From Candidatus Hydrogenedentota bacterium (lineage in GTDB: Bacteria; Hydrogenedentota; Hydrogenedentia; Hydrogenedentales; JAEUWI01), in the NCBI GenBank assembly GCA_030430835.1, contig JAUIKJ010000232.1, forward strand, positions 1 through 5,240: 5,240 bases of DNA. The letters are read 5' to 3'. The notes below the pieces were generated by a model, which did no database searches, was not told where the DNA came from, and saw only the letters and a list, made by a program, of their open reading frames with translations. Of this stretch, positions 1 to 5,240 are shown one piece after another. Position 1 is the first letter of the stretch. Each line of letters begins with the position of its first letter. The translations under genes and the position numbers were made by a program.

Positions 1-459
1 TTCGATGAGAAGGGCCGGCTGAATGTGCCCAAGGAAATGCGCGAATTGATGGACCAGAACGAGCATTCGTACTGGTGCATCACCCGGGGTTTCGACCAGC
101 AGCTCATGCTGTACCCCCGCCGCCGCTGGGTGGAGATCGAGGCCCAGTTCGAAGCGGAATCCAGCCTCGACCCGGACATTCAGGAGTTTCGCCGCTTTTT
201 TCTGGGCGGCTGCTCGGAGAGCAAGCGTGACAGCATGGGCCGCCTGACGGTCCCCGCGCTGCAACGCGCCTATGCGGGCATTGAGAAGAAGGCGGTGCTG
301 CTTGGGGTAGGCGATTGTCTTGAATTGTGGAGCGAGTCGGCCTGGATCGAGTACCAGCGTAATCAGGCCGGTAATTACAAGGCGATGGCGAAACGGCTGT
401 TCGGTAGGCGAAACGGCACGTCCGCCAGTAACGAGGGAGCACAGGGCCATGAAAGCTGA
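1..459 (+). CDS. mraZ: MraZ, dcw-cluster transcriptional regulator (5' end outside window)
   Basis: This is a DNA-binding regulator of the AbrB/SpoVT-like swapped-hairpin fold; characterised MraZ proteins bind repeats upstream of mraZ and control the dcw operon. The reading frame is open from base 1 to the TGA at 457-459, giving 152 visible residues. Both halves of the tandem MraZ repeat are present: FDEKGRLNVP at residues 1-10, and DSMGRLTVP about residues 76-84, followed by a typical LLGVGDCLELW segment. By comparison with E. coli MraZ (152 aa), about 10 N-terminal residues are missing upstream of the window, so the start and operator cannot be seen. The C-terminus, after the AKRLFGRR stretch, is a short low-complexity tail that may vary freely. 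The last 11 nt overlap the next gene, which suggests translational coupling. An internal ATG at 37-39 is not the start, because the conserved first motif lies upstream of it. The family assignment is secure. Confidence 0.95.
   Translation, partial: FDEKGRLNVPKEMRELMDQNEHSYWCITRGFDQQLMLYPRRRWVEIEAQFEAESSLDPDIQEFRRFFLGGCSESKRDSMGRLTVPALQRAYAGIEKKAVLLGVGDCLELWSESAWIEYQRNQAGNYKAMAKRLFGRRNGTSASNEGAQGHES
433..439 (+). promoter_or_regulatory. Ribosome binding site for the STAS gene
   Basis: GAGGGAG sits 9 nt upstream of the ATG at 449, inside the end of mraZ. It fixes the STAS start at 449 rather than at the upstream in-frame ATG at 320, whose translation would give 43 residues unlike any STAS domain. 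Confidence 0.7.
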
Positions 460-793
460 ACGACTTGAGAGTGGTGCGGTAACGGTGCTGCGTCTGGAAG
501 GCGAGATTGACGAGGGCGGTATGAACGAGCTGCGGCAGTCCCTGCTGGGCTGCATGCGCGACCAGCGCTGCAACCTGGTAGTGAACCTGTCCGGGATTAC
601 CTTCGTGAGTTACATGGGCGTCGGCGTGCTGATGGAAGGCCTTCGGGTATTGCGCGCACACGGCGGCGACCTCAAGCTCAGTGGCGTCAATCTCTATACG
701 GAGCGCCTGTTTCGCATGGTCGGCGTGGGCCGTATCTTCGAGACCTATGATGGCGAAGACCAGGCGGTGATCTCTTACCGTCAGGCAGCCTAG
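449..793 (+). CDS. STAS-domain protein, anti-sigma-factor-antagonist-like
   Basis: This 114-residue protein consists of one STAS domain, the fold of SpoIIAA/RsbV, which bind and release anti-sigma-factor kinases. Visible features are a first beta strand (TVLRLEGEID, about 12-21), the core strand LVVNLSGITFVS (43-54), the helix after it (GVGVLMEGLRVL, 57-68), the GGDLKLSGVN strand (72-81) and a C-terminal helix and strand (LFRMVGVGRIFETYD, 87-101) typical of SpoIIAA relatives. The phosphorylation loop, usually DSSG, reads SYMG at residues 54-57: the serine phosphorylated in SpoIIAA aligns with Met56 and the preceding Asp with Ser54. It therefore cannot be switched in the usual way unless Ser54 or Tyr55 is used. 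There is no kinase, phosphatase or sigma factor in the window. The start at 449 has a good Shine-Dalgarno and overlaps mraZ by 11 nt. The fold is confident; the role in division, or as an MlaB-type STAS subunit or scaffold, is open. Confidence 0.88.
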   Translation: MKAERLESGAVTVLRLEGEIDEGGMNELRQSLLGCMRDQRCNLVVNLSGITFVSYMGVGVLMEGLRVLRAHGGDLKLSGVNLYTERLFRMVGVGRIFETYDGEDQAVISYRQAA

Positions 794-806
794 TCCGGCG
801 CGCGGC

Positions 807-1754
807 GTGGCCGCCGCCCCCTGGCCGCATGCCTCGGTATTGCCCGAAGCGGCACTACAGTGGCTCGCCATCAAGCCCGGCGGCGTCTATATCGACGGGA
901 CCGCGGGCGCGGGAGGCCACAGTGCGCTGATCGCGGCGGCGCTGGATCCGGACGGACGACTCCTCGCCCTGGATCGCGACCCCACGGCGGTGGCGCTGGC
1001 CCGAGAACGACTGGCCCCCTGGCCGCAGGCGACGGTGATACACGCGAATTACGGCGACTTGGAGCAGGTTGTCGCCGAGTACAAAATTGAATCGGCAGAC
1101 GGGATACTCATCGACGCAGGGGTCTCCAGCATGCAGATCGATTCGCATGATCGGGGTTTCTCCTTTCAGGGAGACGGACCACTGGACATGCGCATGAATC
1201 CGGAGAGCGGTGCGCCGGCGGCGGTGCTGCTGGCCTCCATGTCGGAGGCGGATATCGCGGGCCTGCTTCGGGAATATGGCGACGTAGGACCGGCCAAGCG
1301 CATTGCGCGACGTATCGCCGAGCGCGCCCGGGCGGGAAGCTTGCGCCGCACCGGCGACCTCAGTGAGGCGGTGGCCGAAGCCCTGGATTTCGTGCAGGGC
1401 ACCCCGAAGGAAGTGCGCACGGTATTTCAGGCGGTGCGCATCGCGGTGAACGAGGAATTTCGCTGGTTGGCGTCCGGCCTGCATGGGGCCGTGCGCTTCC
1501 TGAAACCAGGCGGACGCCTCGTCGCCATCGCCTTCCATTCCGCCGAAGACCGCATCGTAAAAAACGTGCTGCGTGAAACTTCACGGAAGCAGAAGCGATT
1601 GACCCGAGACGGGCGCGTGGCGGAAACGATTCCGCCGAGCATGCGGGTCCTGACCCCGAGCCCTGTCTGCCCGAGTGAAGAAGAGATTGCTATGAATCCG
1701 CGCGCCAAGAGCGCGCGCCTGCGGGCGGGAGAAAAGCTGCCGCCGGAAGAATAG
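807..1754 (+). CDS. rsmH: 16S rRNA m4C1402 methyltransferase RsmH (MraW)
   Basis: RsmH is the SAM-dependent N4-methyltransferase that modifies C1402 of 16S rRNA at the ribosomal P site; its gene normally lies next to mraZ. The product is 315 aa, close to the 313 aa of the E. coli enzyme. Family landmarks occur in order: the N-terminal HASVLPEA (8-15), the SAM-binding loop DGTAGAGGHS (30-39), LDRDP (55-59), ILIDAGVSSMQID (100-112), RGFSF followed by GPLDMRM (116-130), TVFQAVRIAVNEE in the C-terminal third, GGRLVAIAFHSAEDRIVK ending at 252, and NPRAKSARLR near the end. The start is the GTG at 807: the frame is closed by a TGA at 768-770 and no other ATG, GTG or TTG lies between that stop and the conserved HASVL motif. 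There is no convincing Shine-Dalgarno, so translation probably depends on ribosomes finishing the STAS gene 13 nt upstream. All expected motifs look intact. Confidence 0.97.
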   Translation: MAAAPWPHASVLPEAALQWLAIKPGGVYIDGTAGAGGHSALIAAALDPDGRLLALDRDPTAVALARERLAPWPQATVIHANYGDLEQVVAEYKIESADGILIDAGVSSMQIDSHDRGFSFQGDGPLDMRMNPESGAPAAVLLASMSEADIAGLLREYGDVGPAKRIARRIAERARAGSLRRTGDLSEAVAEALDFVQGTPKEVRTVFQAVRIAVNEEFRWLASGLHGAVRFLKPGGRLVAIAFHSAEDRIVKNVLRETSRKQKRLTRDGRVAETIPPSMRVLTPSPVCPSEEEIAMNPRAKSARLRAGEKLPPEE

Positions 1755-1760
1755 AGGGAG
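1755..1760 (+). promoter_or_regulatory. Ribosome binding site for the ftsL-like gene
   Basis: AGGGAG lies 5 nt before the ATG at 1766 and directly follows the rsmH stop codon. It supports 1766 as the start. Confidence 0.65.
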
Positions 1761-1765
1761 CAAAG

Positions 1766-2251
1766 ATGACCAGGCTATCACGCAAGAAACACCGTGCAGC
1801 CGTATATGGCTGGGTAAAATGGACTCCGGGCCTCCTGGCACTATTCGCCGTGGTCTTCACGGATATCTGGCTGAACGTGGAATCGCGGCGTATCGGCTAT
1901 GCCCTGAGCGAGGTGAACACACAGATCACGCAGGTTGTTCGGGAACGGGACCGCATCAACGTAACGGCCGACACCCGCAAGAATTTCGATCGGCTCGCCA
2001 AATTGGCGGGTGAACTGGGCCTGCGCGACGCCACACCGGACCAGCAGGTCAACCTCAAGGTCTTCCCCGAGTACAACGACACGATGATCGCGATGGCCAG
2101 CGCGCCGGTGATCGATGCGCCGCCGCTGGCCTTCGATGTGCAGGCGGCGTTGACGGCGAAGAACGACGCCATGGCGGATAGCCCATTGGTGGATCCGACT
2201 CCCCCGGTGGCATTGGACGAATCCCCCGAGGCCATGCTGGCCTCGCTCTAA
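1766..2251 (+). CDS. ftsL: FtsL-like bitopic division protein
   Basis: FtsL is a small single-pass membrane protein that forms a complex with FtsB/DivIC and FtsQ/DivIB and activates the FtsWI synthase at the septum. The 161-aa product has a basic cytoplasmic N-terminus (RLSRKKHR, 3-10), one hydrophobic segment at about 20-36, then a coiled coil whose a/d positions are L47, V50, I54, V57, R61, I64 and A68. A terminal LAGELGLRDATPDQQVNL block (80-97) matches the usual arrangement in which LGL precedes a hydrophobic strand in FtsL/DivIC proteins. Assignment rests on this architecture plus the position between rsmH and ftsI, since FtsL sequences diverge strongly; an FtsB/DivIC-like label would be the alternative. 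The transmembrane segment contains Asp33. Unusually, about 60 residues (100-161), rich in Ala, Pro, Asp and Glu, follow the coiled coil; many FtsL proteins end there. Confidence 0.82.
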   Translation: MTRLSRKKHRAAVYGWVKWTPGLLALFAVVFTDIWLNVESRRIGYALSEVNTQITQVVRERDRINVTADTRKNFDRLAKLAGELGLRDATPDQQVNLKVFPEYNDTMIAMASAPVIDAPPLAFDVQAALTAKNDAMADSPLVDPTPPVALDESPEAMLASL

Positions 2252-2294
2252 ACCGGGTTTTCATCGCCCGCGAACCGGCCCCTGCACAGCGCAG

Positions 2295-2313
2295 CTTGCC
2301 CGCCGCGGGTAGG
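2295..2313 (+). promoter_or_regulatory. Possible hairpin overlapping the ftsI ribosome binding site
   Basis: Bases 2295-2302 (CTTGCCCG) can pair with 2306-2313 (CGGGTAGG): eight pairs, two of them G-U, with a 3-nt loop. The right arm takes in the first three bases of the AGGAGG Shine-Dalgarno. In mRNA this could dampen ftsI initiation, but a single short GC-rich stem is easily produced by chance at this composition. Confidence 0.3.
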
Positions 2314-2316
2314 AGG
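2311..2316 (+). promoter_or_regulatory. Ribosome binding site for ftsI
   Basis: A perfect AGGAGG lies 8 nt before the ATG at 2325. The in-frame GTG at 2316 overlaps the Shine-Dalgarno itself and so cannot be the start it serves; this decides in favour of ATG 2325. Confidence 0.85.
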
Positions 2317-2324
2317 TGGGCGCC

Positions 2325-4550
2325 ATGCGCACGCGGTTACGGCGGCAGGACGTACAGATTCAGAATCAATGCGGTGAGGCGCCGGATGACGCGCACCAGA
2401 AGCGGGTGCGCTATATACTGTGGGGATTTCTGGCCCTGTTCGGCGTGATCACGCTACGTCTCGCACTGCTCCACCTCAACCCGCACCATGCCCTGACCGA
2501 GGAAGAGCGCCGGCACATTGGCCGCATTATCCTTGAGGAAGAGCGCGGCGAGATCCTCGACCGCAATGGGCTGCGCCTCGCCACAAACCGCAAGGTGCCC
2601 TCGCTGTGGGTCAATCCCAGCCAGGTCAAGGATCCCGATCGCCTCGCGGCCCTGGTGAGTGAGAAGCTGGACATCAGCTATGAAGACGCCTACGCAAAAC
2701 TGACGCAGCGAAGCAGCCGCAACGAGCCGATGAAATTCGTCTGGCTCAAGCAGTGGCTCGATGATGTGCCTCAGGAAACCATCGACGCCGTGACGAGCGC
2801 GAGCGATGGGGCCATTTCCGTGCGCGAGCAGTCGATGCGCTTCTACCCGCAGGAGGATACCGCTGCGCACATCCTCGGCTTTGCGGGTGCCAGCGGCGAC
2901 GAGATCCGGGGTCTGGAAGGCCTCGAGCTTGCCTACGACGACCACATGGCCACGACGCCCGGCGAGTTCCGCGCGCGCAAGGACGCGCGCCGCCGCCTCC
3001 TCGAATCCGAACAACTGGGCTACGAGCCAGTCCAGGGTGGCGACGATGTGCAACTTACCATCGACACCACGATTCAGCATGCGCTTGAGGAAGCGCTGGA
3101 CCGCCGCCTGATTGAACGCGAGGCCCCCCGGGGCATGGGGGTGGTGCTTGATCCCTACACGGGGGCGGTGCTTGCATTGGCAAGTCGGCCCGCCTTTGAT
3201 CCGAACGACTACCTGGACGTATCCAAGAACGCGCGGGAGCTATTGCGCAACCGCGCGTTGCTGGACAACTTTGAGCCGGGGTCGGTCATGAAGATCGTTC
3301 CCGCGGCCGCAGCGCTGGAACACGGCCTAATCGCGCCGGACACGATCATCGACTGTGAGTGGGGCCGATTCAATCCCTACGGCCACACGATCAAGGACAT
3401 CTCCAAGATGGGCGAAGAGCCCTTCACGACCTGCTTCGCCAAGTCCAGCAATATCGCCATCGTAAAGGTTGCCAAACTTATCGGCCCGGAGCGGCTCGAA
3501 GCCTGGATCCGTCGCTTCGGCTTTGGCGAGACCACCAGCCCCGATTTCATGTACGAAAGCGCGGGGGTCTTCCGCCCGCTCTCCCGCTGGAACGGGCTTT
3601 CCATGGGTTCGTTGCCCATGGGCCAGGAAATCTCGGTCACGGTCATGCAAGTTGCGCGGGCCTTTGCGGTCATCGCGAACGGCGGCTTCCTGGTGGAGCC
3701 CTACATGGTGGAGCGCGCCATTGCACGGGACGGCTCGATTACCTATGCCCATCAGGCGCCCACCCCCCAACGCATGATCTCCCCCGGTACCGCCAGCACG
3801 ATGCAACAGCTCTGCCGCGAGGTCGTGGCCAATGGTACGGGCAAGGCCGCAGTCATTCCGCAGTACCGTTCCGGCGGCAAATCTGGTACGGCGCAGATGG
3901 CCTACAAAGACCGGCGCGGTTATGATCCCGACCGCAATACGGCGGTCTACGCCGGCTTTGCCCCCATCTCCAAGCCGCGTCTTGTGTGCGTGATCGTTGT
4001 GCAGGAACCGAAGTTGATCCCGCGCTACGGCGGCTACGTCTGTGGTCCGGTGTTCAGCGAGGTCATGTACAAGGCCCTCACGCACCTTCAGGTGCCCGCC
4101 GATCCGGAGGAAGGCGAACGCGCCCCGGAAAGCGCGCCGCAGGAGCGCGAGGAACCGGAAGAGCAGGATGCGGACCTGCTGGTCGCGCGCCTGGACGAAG
4201 AAGAGATCGCCTCGATTGAGGACTCTATCGAGATGCTGCTCGAGCCGCTGGATGGACTGGAACTGCGAGAGGTGTCCACGCACGACGTCCTTGGTGCGAT
4301 CCATCCCGGGGCTCACAGTCGCCGGCTCAATGGTGAAGGCGGGCTGCCCGACCTGACGGGCCTGACCAAGCGGCAGGCACGGGAACAACTGCACGCTCTG
4401 GGCGTGGCCTGGAATCCGAGTGGCGCGGGCTGGGTGGTGGCGCAGGCGCCGCCTGCGGGAACCCCCCTCCAAGAAGTATCGCTCTGTTCACTGGAGTTCG
4501 GAGCACGACGGCCGGAAGAAGTTACGGATGAAGCTGAGTCTACTTTGTAA
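2325..4550 (+). CDS. ftsI: Septal peptidoglycan transpeptidase FtsI/PBP (class B) with C-terminal PASTA domain
   Basis: This class B penicillin-binding protein cross-links peptidoglycan stem peptides in the periplasm or outer wall space, working with FtsW at the division site. The 741-aa product has a cytoplasmic basic N-terminus, one transmembrane helix (about 30-49), the dimerisation/pedestal domain starting at RGEILDRNG (74-82) and containing GFAG (185-188) and RGLEGLE (195-201), and a transpeptidase domain from about 270 to 587. Its catalytic motifs are SVMK (Ser320 nucleophile, Lys323), SSN (374-376) and KSGT (519-522); KSGT in place of KTGT is also found in PBP2x. A strongly acidic linker covers 590-672, and one PASTA domain (GLPDLTGL to SLEF, 673-725) ends the protein. 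PASTA domains occur in PBP2x and SpoVD and can contact peptidoglycan or other division proteins. Placement between ftsL and murE supports the FtsI role; a SpoVD-like paralogue is less likely. The start at 2325 is set by AGGAGG; the end overlaps murE by 23 nt. Confidence 0.95.
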   Translation: MRTRLRRQDVQIQNQCGEAPDDAHQKRVRYILWGFLALFGVITLRLALLHLNPHHALTEEERRHIGRIILEEERGEILDRNGLRLATNRKVPSLWVNPSQVKDPDRLAALVSEKLDISYEDAYAKLTQRSSRNEPMKFVWLKQWLDDVPQETIDAVTSASDGAISVREQSMRFYPQEDTAAHILGFAGASGDEIRGLEGLELAYDDHMATTPGEFRARKDARRRLLESEQLGYEPVQGGDDVQLTIDTTIQHALEEALDRRLIEREAPRGMGVVLDPYTGAVLALASRPAFDPNDYLDVSKNARELLRNRALLDNFEPGSVMKIVPAAAALEHGLIAPDTIIDCEWGRFNPYGHTIKDISKMGEEPFTTCFAKSSNIAIVKVAKLIGPERLEAWIRRFGFGETTSPDFMYESAGVFRPLSRWNGLSMGSLPMGQEISVTVMQVARAFAVIANGGFLVEPYMVERAIARDGSITYAHQAPTPQRMISPGTASTMQQLCREVVANGTGKAAVIPQYRSGGKSGTAQMAYKDRRGYDPDRNTAVYAGFAPISKPRLVCVIVVQEPKLIPRYGGYVCGPVFSEVMYKALTHLQVPADPEEGERAPESAPQEREEPEEQDADLLVARLDEEEIASIEDSIEMLLEPLDGLELREVSTHDVLGAIHPGAHSRRLNGEGGLPDLTGLTKRQAREQLHALGVAWNPSGAGWVVAQAPPAGTPLQEVSLCSLEFGARRPEEVTDEAESTL

Positions 4551-5240
4551 ACGCGCGGGATTGCCCCTGGGACGGCAGGACGCCGACATCTCGTCTGTGG
4601 CGGAAGATTCGCGCCGGGTGCAGCCCGGCGCACTGTTTGTCGCGGTACGCGGTGCCGCGTCGGACGGGCACGATCATATACCCGCGGCGATTGCCGCAGG
4701 TGCGGCGGCCGTCATTGGCGAACGGGAAGCACCAGCGGACTGCGGTGTTCCCTACATTCGGTCCGCGCAACCGCGGGCGGATGCCGCGCGCATTGCCCAC
4801 GCGATCGCGGGCGACCCCGCCCGCGAGCTGACCGTTATCGGGGTGACGGGCACGAACGGCAAGGGCAGCGTAGCCTGGCTGGTCCGTGCGATGCTCGAGG
4901 AGGCGGGCCGGCCCACGGCCAATTTCGGGACCATCGGCCATTACATCGGTGATCGCGTGATTCCGGCAAGACATACGACGCCCTTTGGAGAGGAGCTCGC
5001 CGACCTGCTCGCCCAGGCGCGTGATGCCGGGATGACCCATGCCGTCATGGAAGTCAGTTCGCTGGCGTTGGAACAGGGCCGCACCGCCGGAATCGACTTC
5101 GACGTTGCGGCATTCACCAACCTGACCCAGGATCATCTCGACCACCACGGCACGATGAAGAGCTATCGCGACGCGAAGCTGAAGCTGTTTCGCGATCTCA
5201 GTCCCAAAAAAGGGATTGCGGTTTTGAATGCGGAAGATCC
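4528..5240 (+). CDS. murE: UDP-MurNAc-tripeptide synthetase MurE (3' end outside window)
   Basis: MurE is the cytoplasmic ATP-dependent ligase that adds the third amino acid (meso-diaminopimelate or lysine) to UDP-MurNAc-L-Ala-D-Glu. The frame opens at ATG 4528, inside the end of ftsI, behind a modest GGAAG at 4514-4518, and stays open to the window edge, giving 237 residues of an expected 490 or so. Visible motifs are DSRRVQPGALFVAVRG (27-42) of the N-terminal domain, the ATP loop GTNGKGS (108-114, Lys112), HTTP (149-152) in the UDP-substrate region, MEVSSLAL (174-181), FTNLTQDHLDHHGTM (196-210) and YRDAK (213-217), whose Lys217 aligns with the carbamylated lysine of the family. Two oddities are the loop, which reads like FolC rather than the usual GTNGKTT, and Leu179, where a His is normally seen. 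The region that specifies diaminopimelate versus lysine lies beyond the edge. Identity as MurE is firm from the other motifs and the dcw position. Confidence 0.93.
   Translation, partial: MKLSLLCKRAGLPLGRQDADISSVAEDSRRVQPGALFVAVRGAASDGHDHIPAAIAAGAAAVIGEREAPADCGVPYIRSAQPRADAARIAHAIAGDPARELTVIGVTGTNGKGSVAWLVRAMLEEAGRPTANFGTIGHYIGDRVIPARHTTPFGEELADLLAQARDAGMTHAVMEVSSLALEQGRTAGIDFDVAAFTNLTQDHLDHHGTMKSYRDAKLKLFRDLSPKKGIAVLNAED

Larger units (their letters stand above)
2252..2324 (+). other. Intergenic spacer between ftsL and ftsI
   Basis: This 73-nt gap is the longest non-coding stretch in the window. A weak bulged stem can be drawn from CCGGGTTTTC (2253-2262) and GAACCGG (2272-2278), but no T-run follows, so I do not call a terminator. 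The second half holds the possible hairpin and Shine-Dalgarno listed separately. I see no clear -35/-10 promoter pair. Confidence 0.6.

Noticed and set aside
320..448. In-frame N-terminal extension of the STAS gene from ATG 320
   Set aside because: It would overlap mraZ by 140 nt, the extra 43 residues look like out-of-frame mraZ translation, and the good Shine-Dalgarno serves ATG 449.
104..874. 256-codon minus-strand frame opposite mraZ and the STAS gene
   Set aside because: It covers the reverse of two well-supported genes and shows no domain or low-complexity pattern of its own; a GC-driven shadow.
855..1538. 227-codon minus-strand frame opposite rsmH
   Set aside because: It is antisense to an intact RsmH and has no motif of its own.
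2253..2278. Intrinsic terminator after the ftsL-like gene
   Set aside because: The stem is bulged and weak and no T-run follows; the gene order also argues for read-through into ftsI.
2316..2324. GTG at 2316 as the ftsI start
   Set aside because: The GTG overlaps the AGGAGG that is correctly spaced for ATG 2325.
2454..3080. 208-codon minus-strand frame opposite the 5' half of ftsI
   Set aside because: It is antisense to the FtsI membrane and pedestal region; no plausible ribosome site or domain was seen.
3327..4472. 381-codon open frame on the minus strand within ftsI
   Set aside because: It lies wholly opposite a gene with intact catalytic motifs. Its translation is rich in Arg, His and Gly with no recognisable domain, as expected of antisense frames in GC-rich DNA.
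4540..5148. 202-codon minus-strand frame opposite murE
   Set aside because: The plus strand carries clear MurE motifs here, and the minus frame has no recognisable family features.
4528..5240. Reading the 4528 gene as folC because of its GTNGKGS loop
   Set aside because: DSRRVQPGALFVAVRG, EVSS-AL, FTNLTQDHLDHHG and YRDAK are MurE motifs, and the gene follows ftsI as murE does in dcw clusters.

Overview
The window lies inside a bacterial dcw (division and cell wall) cluster. Six genes, all on the + strand, are packed tightly: mraZ (5' end cut off by the window) - a small STAS-domain gene - rsmH - an ftsL-like gene - a PASTA-containing ftsI-type penicillin-binding protein - murE (3' end cut off). 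The DNA is GC-rich, roughly 60% or a little more by eye. Both edges fall inside genes, so the operon continues on each side. I see no RNA gene, insertion sequence, CRISPR array or clear intrinsic terminator.

Layout: mraZ 1-459 and the STAS gene 449-793 overlap by 11 nt. rsmH (807-1754) follows after 13 nt with a GTG start and no good Shine-Dalgarno. The ftsL-like gene (1766-2251) follows after 11 nt with a good Shine-Dalgarno. The only real gap (2252-2324, 73 nt) precedes ftsI (2325-4550); it ends in a perfect AGGAGG and a possible hairpin that would partly cover it. murE starts at 4528, overlapping the end of ftsI by 23 nt, and runs off the window. Everything looks like one transcription unit whose promoter, and any MraZ operator, would lie upstream of base 1.

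Function: MraZ is the DNA-binding regulator of dcw clusters; RsmH methylates C1402 of 16S rRNA; FtsL is a bitopic divisome scaffold; FtsI is the septal transpeptidase; MurE adds the third residue of the peptidoglycan stem peptide. The extra gene is the STAS protein, related to anti-sigma-factor antagonists, inserted between mraZ and rsmH, which are normally adjacent. Its usual phospho-acceptor serine is replaced by methionine.

Organism: the gene order is that of an ordinary peptidoglycan-making bacterium. The STAS insertion, the PASTA-tailed FtsI and the long FtsL tail do not match a classical gammaproteobacterium or Firmicute. My guess is a poorly sampled, high-GC lineage (for example Hydrogenedentota or another group near the PVC/FCB or deltaproteobacterial lineages), held with low confidence because it rests on impression, not a search.

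Most unusual points: the STAS gene in the dcw operon and its altered switch motif, a FolC-like GTNGKGS ATP-binding loop in an otherwise clear MurE, the acidic linker before the PASTA domain of FtsI, and the long acidic C-terminal tail of FtsL.
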